From Bolinopsis microptera (lineage: Eukaryota > Ctenophora > Tentaculata > Lobata > Bolinopsidae), in the NCBI RefSeq assembly GCF_026151205.1, contig NC_087081.1:7747246-7811245 (forward strand): 64,000 bases of DNA, read 5' to 3'. The notes below the pieces were generated by a model, which saw only the letters and a list, made by a program, of their open reading frames with translations, ran no database searches and was not told the origin of the DNA. A program made the position numbers and the translations under genes. Below, in pieces: positions 58,855-64,000 of this stretch (positions are counted from its first letter, which is position 1; the number at the start of each line of letters is the position of its first letter).

Positions 58855-60295
58855 ACAGTGGTCCGCGACCGTGGTCCGCGACCGTGATCGGGCTATCTCG
58901 ATCTACTGCCAATGGGACCAAGGCAAGTGTAGGGATCAAAGATTGTGCTCCAGGAAAAGAAACCAAGCTTAATAGAACCGAACGGAAACTACAGGAAGTG
59001 ACTGAAACTCTAAACGACACTCTAACAGAACTGAATGGGACCAAGGCAGAGTGTAGGAAATCAAAGATTGTGCTCCAGGAAAAAGAAACCAAGCTTAATA
59101 GAACCGAGCCGAACGGAAACTACAGGAAGTGACAGAAACTCTAAACGACACTTTAACACACAGATACTGAATGGACAAAAGCAAGGTGGTAGGGGAATCA
59201 CAGATTGTGCTCCAAGAAAAATGAACCAAGCGTATAAGAACCGTACGAAACTACAGGAAGTGACTGAAACTCTAAACGAACTCTACGGAACTACAGGAAA
59301 GGACTACAACTCTTAAACGACTCTCTATCAGAACTAACAGGAACTAACACAGAACTAGAAATGGGACCAAAAACAAGAGTGTAGGGAATCACTCAGATAT
59401 CTCCGGAAAAAGAAACCAAGCTTAATAGAACCCGAACGGAAAAACAAGGAAGTGACAGAAACTCTTAAACGACACTCTAACAGAACTGAATGGACCAAAG
59501 CCATTAGTGTTAAGGAATCGAAAGATTGTGCTCCAGGAAAAAAGAAACCAAGCTTAATCGAACCGAACAGAAACTAACAGGAAGGAAGTGACTTAAACTC
59601 TAAACGACACTCTAACAGAACTTGAATGGGACCAAAGCAGAGTGAGGGAATCAAGAATTGTGCACCAGAAAAAAGAAACCAAGCTTAATAGAACCGAACA
59701 GAACACAGATGTAACTGAAAACTCTAAACGACACTCAAACCACTGAATGACCGAAGGCATAGAGTAGGGAATCAGGATTAGTGCTCCAGGAAAAAGAAAC
59801 CAAGCTTAACAGAACCGAACATAAACTACAGAAAGTAACTGAAACTCTAATACGAAACACTATCGAACTATACAGGAAAGGACTACAACTCTTACGACAC
59901 TCTATCCGAACTATCAGGACTAACACAGAACTAAAATGGGACCAAAGCAGAGTGTAGGAATCAAAGATTGTGCTCCAGGAAAAAGAAACACAAGCTTAAT
60001 AAGAACCGAACGGAAACTTCAGAAGTGACTGAAACTCTTAACGACACTTTTAACAGAACTGAATTGGGACCGAAACAAGTATAGAAACAAGATTGTGTAC
60101 CAGAAAAAGAAACCAAAGCTTAACAGAACCGAACAGAAACTACAGGAAGTGACTAAACTCTTAATGACACTTTTTTGAGGAGGCTAGAAGTCTGGAAATG
60201 TTAGTAGATGGGACGTTCTGTTCACTCCCCCTTTACCATGAATAAGCTCTTTACACGTCAGCACTACAATCAACAGACCAACTGTGTTATGATGT
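58855..60295 (+). CDS. Coiled-coil repeat exon, macrosatellite copy 3 (frame-broken)
   Basis: The best preserved stretch is 58940-59130, where KETKLNRTERKLQEVTETL and NDTLTELNGTKAECRKSK are continuous in one frame, showing that the 126-bp unit is designed in multiples of seven codons. The donor reads GATG|TTAAAT here, one base off the other copies. Confidence 0.5.
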
Positions 60296-61839
60296 TAAAT
60301 CTTTCTTACTTTTTAAATTATCCAAGGAAATGTAAAATTGTTTGTAAAATTGCATAATTGTTTCATATTATCATCTTTAACAACGTGACCAGATAAAGCC
60401 ATACCACAGTTGACTGAACAAACTTATAACATTTCAGAGGATTTCATTTGGGTGAACGTTTACAGAGGGGACTGTGAAGCATTCAACAACACCACGAGAA
60501 CACGATGAACCAACAAAAATTGCGATGAGACTGAACAACAACAACTGTTATCTACTATTGAAGTTTTAATTAAGTGCATGGTACACTGTAACCTTTGTCA
60601 TTGGGCCCTGTAATCGTCTGTAATCATCTGTAATCAACCAATTACTGAAATATTAACATTACTAAAATACTGTATTAACATGTAACTATTAACTATCAAC
60701 TAATATTTTTATTCCTATGGTGACTTGTTATTAACTGTACTGAACATAAAATGACGTAAACATTTAATAATGATAATTACGTTTACATATAAACTAAAAT
60801 CTTTGGATTTTAAGCAGTGTTCAACTGTTTAAACGATAAACATTTTACGAAATCAACCACTTATTATAAAAACTTCCAACTAATCATCTGTCCCATGTTA
60901 TAATGACTTTATGAGTCTAATAAACCCTACCAACATTACTTTTCGGCGGAACTGAAGCGTACACAACAATTGTACCAGATAAAACAACTGACCGCTCTTT
61001 TGACTTGAAGTTAGCGACCCGTCCCTAATAATTATAAGTAACTGTAAAGGACGACTTTAATGATCAATATTTACGGTGCCTCATCAATTATATAATACCT
61101 GATAAAAAATATCAGTAGCAGGGTCCTTCATACTTTTTAAGCTACACCTCTGGAATAAGTCCAAAATTAACGTGTTTATCAACAACCACGACAATATGGA
61201 GAAATAATGCGAAGATGAGTACATAATGGATGCTTTTTGATGATTTCTATCGCTTTTACTAGGTCCACACTTAACATCTACCGCTTGTGTACGTCTAAGT
61301 GGAATTACCGTACTGAGATATCAAAATACTCTACATGGTAGGTTCGGAGTGTAAAGATGTAACGGATAAAAAATGTCTTCCTTCTTCTAAAATATCACCA
61401 ATCGCTACACCTAACGCATGCTTTTTAATAGGTCAAATAGTAATGCCTATGAGGATCATATACTTACCTACTATCATTAGTAGGTAAGTAAGTAAGTAAG
61501 TAAAGATTATGACATAACACATCACAAGGGTCTACAAAAATATCATTGCACAAAATAAAAAAATAATTTAAATAAATATTTTTTTCCATCAACATTAATA
61601 TTTATCAATTAAATTTATTAATTAATAAATTCTAATTACATTATCTATAAAAAATTAAATCATTAAAACTTCCCGAGGAATAAAGATTCTGAAACGCTTC
61701 TTTGCCACAAAAGGATGAAACCAAAGATAATCAATTTATGTTCTCCTTAATGCTTAAATAACTGGGTCCATCAATTATTCCCTGAAAACTTCATTCGAAA
61801 CATTCCAAAAATAAAAGTTCATTTACACTGGTTTTAAGA

Positions 61840-62345
61840 AAGTCTTTGGTTCTTTCACTTAATTCTTTCCGAATGCTAGGGTGGGGGGGGGGGGGGGGGG
61901 GGGGACTTTTAAAGCTTAAAACTGGTCGAGCGAGGGGTTCTTGACATCAGAATGGAGTTTGTTCCAGTAAGGTCGAATGTACCTTTGGACCTCCTCCCGA
62001 AGAAAAAAGAATAACTTGAGATTCGTTAACTTTAGGTTACACTCTTATTACACCTATTGGTTGAAACTAGATTAAGACCAATCTGCTCAATCTGAACAAA
62101 CCCGATCCATATTCAGTTCAAACCACTAGTGTACTTTAAAGCTTCAATAAGGTCCCAAGTATTCGCCGCTCTGCCACGTTGCCTTCAAATTGAGGAAATC
62201 CATTCTGCAAGCTGTATGGAAGAGTACCCACCTCATCAATAAAGACGGGTAAAAACCGCCTCTGGACGCTCCTCCAGCTCCAAAACAGTCCCCCCAAACT
62301 TTCCATGAGCCGCAACTGGATTCCACAATAGGTGAGTAGATGTTT
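61840..62345 (-). mobile_element. LINE RT C-terminal fragment, copy 4, with inserted G run
   Basis: Same fragment. A 22-base G run (61883-61904) plus scrambled flanks lies inside it and is absent from the copies at 52.7 and 57.3 kb. Confidence 0.65.
61883..61904. repeat. 22-base G run
   Basis: Present in only one of the macrosatellite copies, with garbled flanks; probable artefact. Confidence 0.7.
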
Positions 62346-63140
62346 AGGTATAAAATAGGGGTAACGTGAGTTTAGAGTAATATTGACATGTGTTAATGAC
62401 GTAATTGTGTGATAGTACATACAAACGTTTCAACAATTCTCTCCATTATTGCAACAAATTCATATATCCACCAGGTAAGAAAACTCTCAGAGATCTTAAT
62501 TTCATACACACCACACCGACAAACCACACTTCACCATACCAAACAGTATCATATGTCTATCCACTCATCACACCAAATCTACGACTGCAAACCAAAAGTG
62601 TCATATACACAATTTACGTGTAATTATGTCAAGAGCAATAATAGGGGAAACGAAGTAGAACAGCACATCGATAATTTTACAGAGCATCGAAGACGCAGTC
62701 AACAGTCCTTTAAACCTAACTCTATAATGCGTTGGCTGCTCATTATTCAAGTTATCACGATAACATAGAACCAGATATTTCCTTCGTATATTTTAAGAAA
62801 TTAACTTTATATATCACCAATAAACGTAAGTGACAGAAGCTTACTACATAATTTATTTAAACCTAGTATCAATAAAACATAGAATAGTGCGAGAAGCACT
62901 AAGGGATTCCATTACAACATATTCAAAGACAAATTCTTAAAACAAATAGCACACGAACCTGCTGTCAGTAGATATTATTTACTGGACGAGTGTAAAACCA
63001 GTGTGTACATCACATTTTCAATGTATATGAACAAAGCGCACTTGATGTAACCTGTATTCAGTGTGTGTAATTTTTAATTTACATTTTAACTAAAGTAATA
63101 GAACATTTTATTATTTACAAACAATTATAAACAAATTTTA

Positions 63141-63166
63141 CCTGAAGATGGCGTTGACGCCGAAAA
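63141..63166 (+). ncRNA. CTGAAGA...GAAA hairpin, hammerhead-like core (also at about 53922 and 58519)
   Basis: CCTGAAGATGGCGTTGACG followed by CCGAAAA recurs in three units. CTGANGA, a GC stem-loop (GGCG/CGCC) and GAAA are in the order of a hammerhead ribozyme catalytic core. An unpaired U at the stem base and the undefined stems I and III leave this as a resemblance only. Similar elements are known in Penelope-like retroelements. Confidence 0.25.
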
Positions 63167-63469
63167 TTGCCCTACTTCTCCCTAACTTCCTTGTTTCACT
63201 GTCCATGTCTCTGTCCACCGATAATCCAGAGATATCATTAAATCAATATAATTCGTAACTAAATATATCCGAGAGACCACTTTTGACTCGTAATCAATAG
63301 TTTGATTCCAGTAATTTACTACGCTACAATTAATATGCAAGTCGTAACTAATTGGCACCATGATACCACACATACTATTCATAATGATCTGGTAACCAAT
63401 CAACTATTCACCTGTTTGGCTTGATTCAGGGGATACAGTTTATTATACAGTAATATTGATCTGGTAGAC

Positions 63470-64000
63470 AGTGTCCGCGGACCGTGTCCGCGACCCGAGA
63501 TCGTGCTATCTCGATACTAGGCCAATGGGACCAAGGCACGAGTGTAGGGAATCAAAGATTTTGCTCCAGAAAAAGAAACCAGCTTAATAGAACCGAAACG
63601 GAAACTAACAAGGAAGTTTTTGGGGGGGGGGGGGGCGGAGTGGGGACTGAAACACTAAACGACACTCTAACAGAACTGAAAGGGACCAAAGGCAGAGTGT
63701 AGGAAACCAATTATTGTGCTCCAGGAAAAAGAAACCAAGCTTAATAGAACGAACGGAAACTACAGGAAGTGACTGAAACTCACAAACGAACACTTTCTAA
63801 CAGAACTAGAAATGGGACAAAAGCAGAGTGTAGGGAATCAAAGATTGTAGCTCCAAGAAAATCGAACCAAGCTTAATAGAACCGAACGGATACTACAGGA
63901 AGTGACTGAAACTCTAAACGAAACCTACATCGGAACTACAGTAAATGACTACAACTCTTAACGACCTCTATCCGAAACAAACAAGAAACCTAACCAGAAC
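63470..64000 (+). CDS. Coiled-coil repeat exon, macrosatellite copy 4 (partial, runs off window)
   Basis: Starts with the GTCCGCGGACC word and continues with the same 126-bp repeats to the end of the window. A 14-base G run (63622-63635) is inserted inside one repeat. Confidence 0.45.

Larger units (their letters stand above)
48291..64000. repeat. Macrosatellite of about 4.6 kb units (at least 3.4 copies, runs off the window)
   Basis: Landmark GTCCGCGGACC-type words recur near 49668, 54249, 58859 and 63474 (spacing about 4.6 kb); LINE landmark CTCCAGCTCCAAAACAGTC near 48300, 53080, 57645 and 62270. All intermediate sequence repeats in the same order. Copies differ mainly by single-base insertions and deletions. 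The first copy is cut within the LINE segment where it meets the 101-bp array. Confidence 0.9.

Overview
The window looks like nuclear DNA from an invertebrate animal, possibly a non-bilaterian such as a cnidarian or ctenophore. It is AT-rich, has spliced genes with short GT-AG introns, and carries metazoan families: an AP-5 mu subunit, an F-box/LRR-like protein, a C2H2 zinc-finger protein and tandem sushi (CCP) exons. It also holds several classes of retroelement and large satellite arrays. The species cannot be fixed from this sequence. All coordinates, phases and repeat counts were read by eye.

Layout. 1-1606 (+): last five exons of an AP5M1-like gene, whose stop codon lies in a small tandem repeat. 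2334-3551 (+): single-exon F-box protein. 5050-6852 (+): zinc-finger protein with a 24-residue N-terminal repeat that presents a SUMO-like motif in every copy. 8635-8702 (+): possible orphan first exon. 10379-17805 (-): a gene of at least 13 exons for an unrecognised Ser/Thr-Pro-rich basic protein with two KEN boxes; its introns carry five arrays of overlapping E-box/CRE palindromes. 18460-21505: 3 kb purine-rich satellite ending in a 52-base C run. 21506-33305: homopolymer-rich sequence of apparently poor consensus, hiding a frame-broken reverse-transcriptase element (about 26.1-28.7 kb) and a tRNA-like SINE head (about 32.0 kb). 33306-38073 (+): a galactose-binding-like exon and seven one-domain sushi exons, nearly all frame-broken, with a LINE fragment in the first intron. 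43165-44353 (-): 5'-truncated LINE flanked by 14-bp target duplications. 44425-48290: 101-bp minisatellite split by a 1.9 kb terminal-inverted-repeat DNA transposon. 48291-64000: macrosatellite of about 4.6 kb units that runs off the window.

The most notable object is the macrosatellite. Each unit holds a LINE C-terminal fragment on the minus strand and, on the plus strand, a sub-array whose 126-bp and about 189-bp repeats read as 42- and 63-residue heptad peptides with a leucine in nearly every heptad. This suggests a tandemly amplified exon of a long coiled-coil protein, obscured by many one-base indels.

Sequence quality clearly varies. Exons at 1-17 kb and the LINE at 43-44 kb keep frame and phase perfectly, whereas 22-38 kb and 48-64 kb show indels roughly every hundred bases. 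G or C runs of 14-52 bases interrupt otherwise matching repeat copies. Frame breaks in those regions may therefore be assembly error rather than decay.
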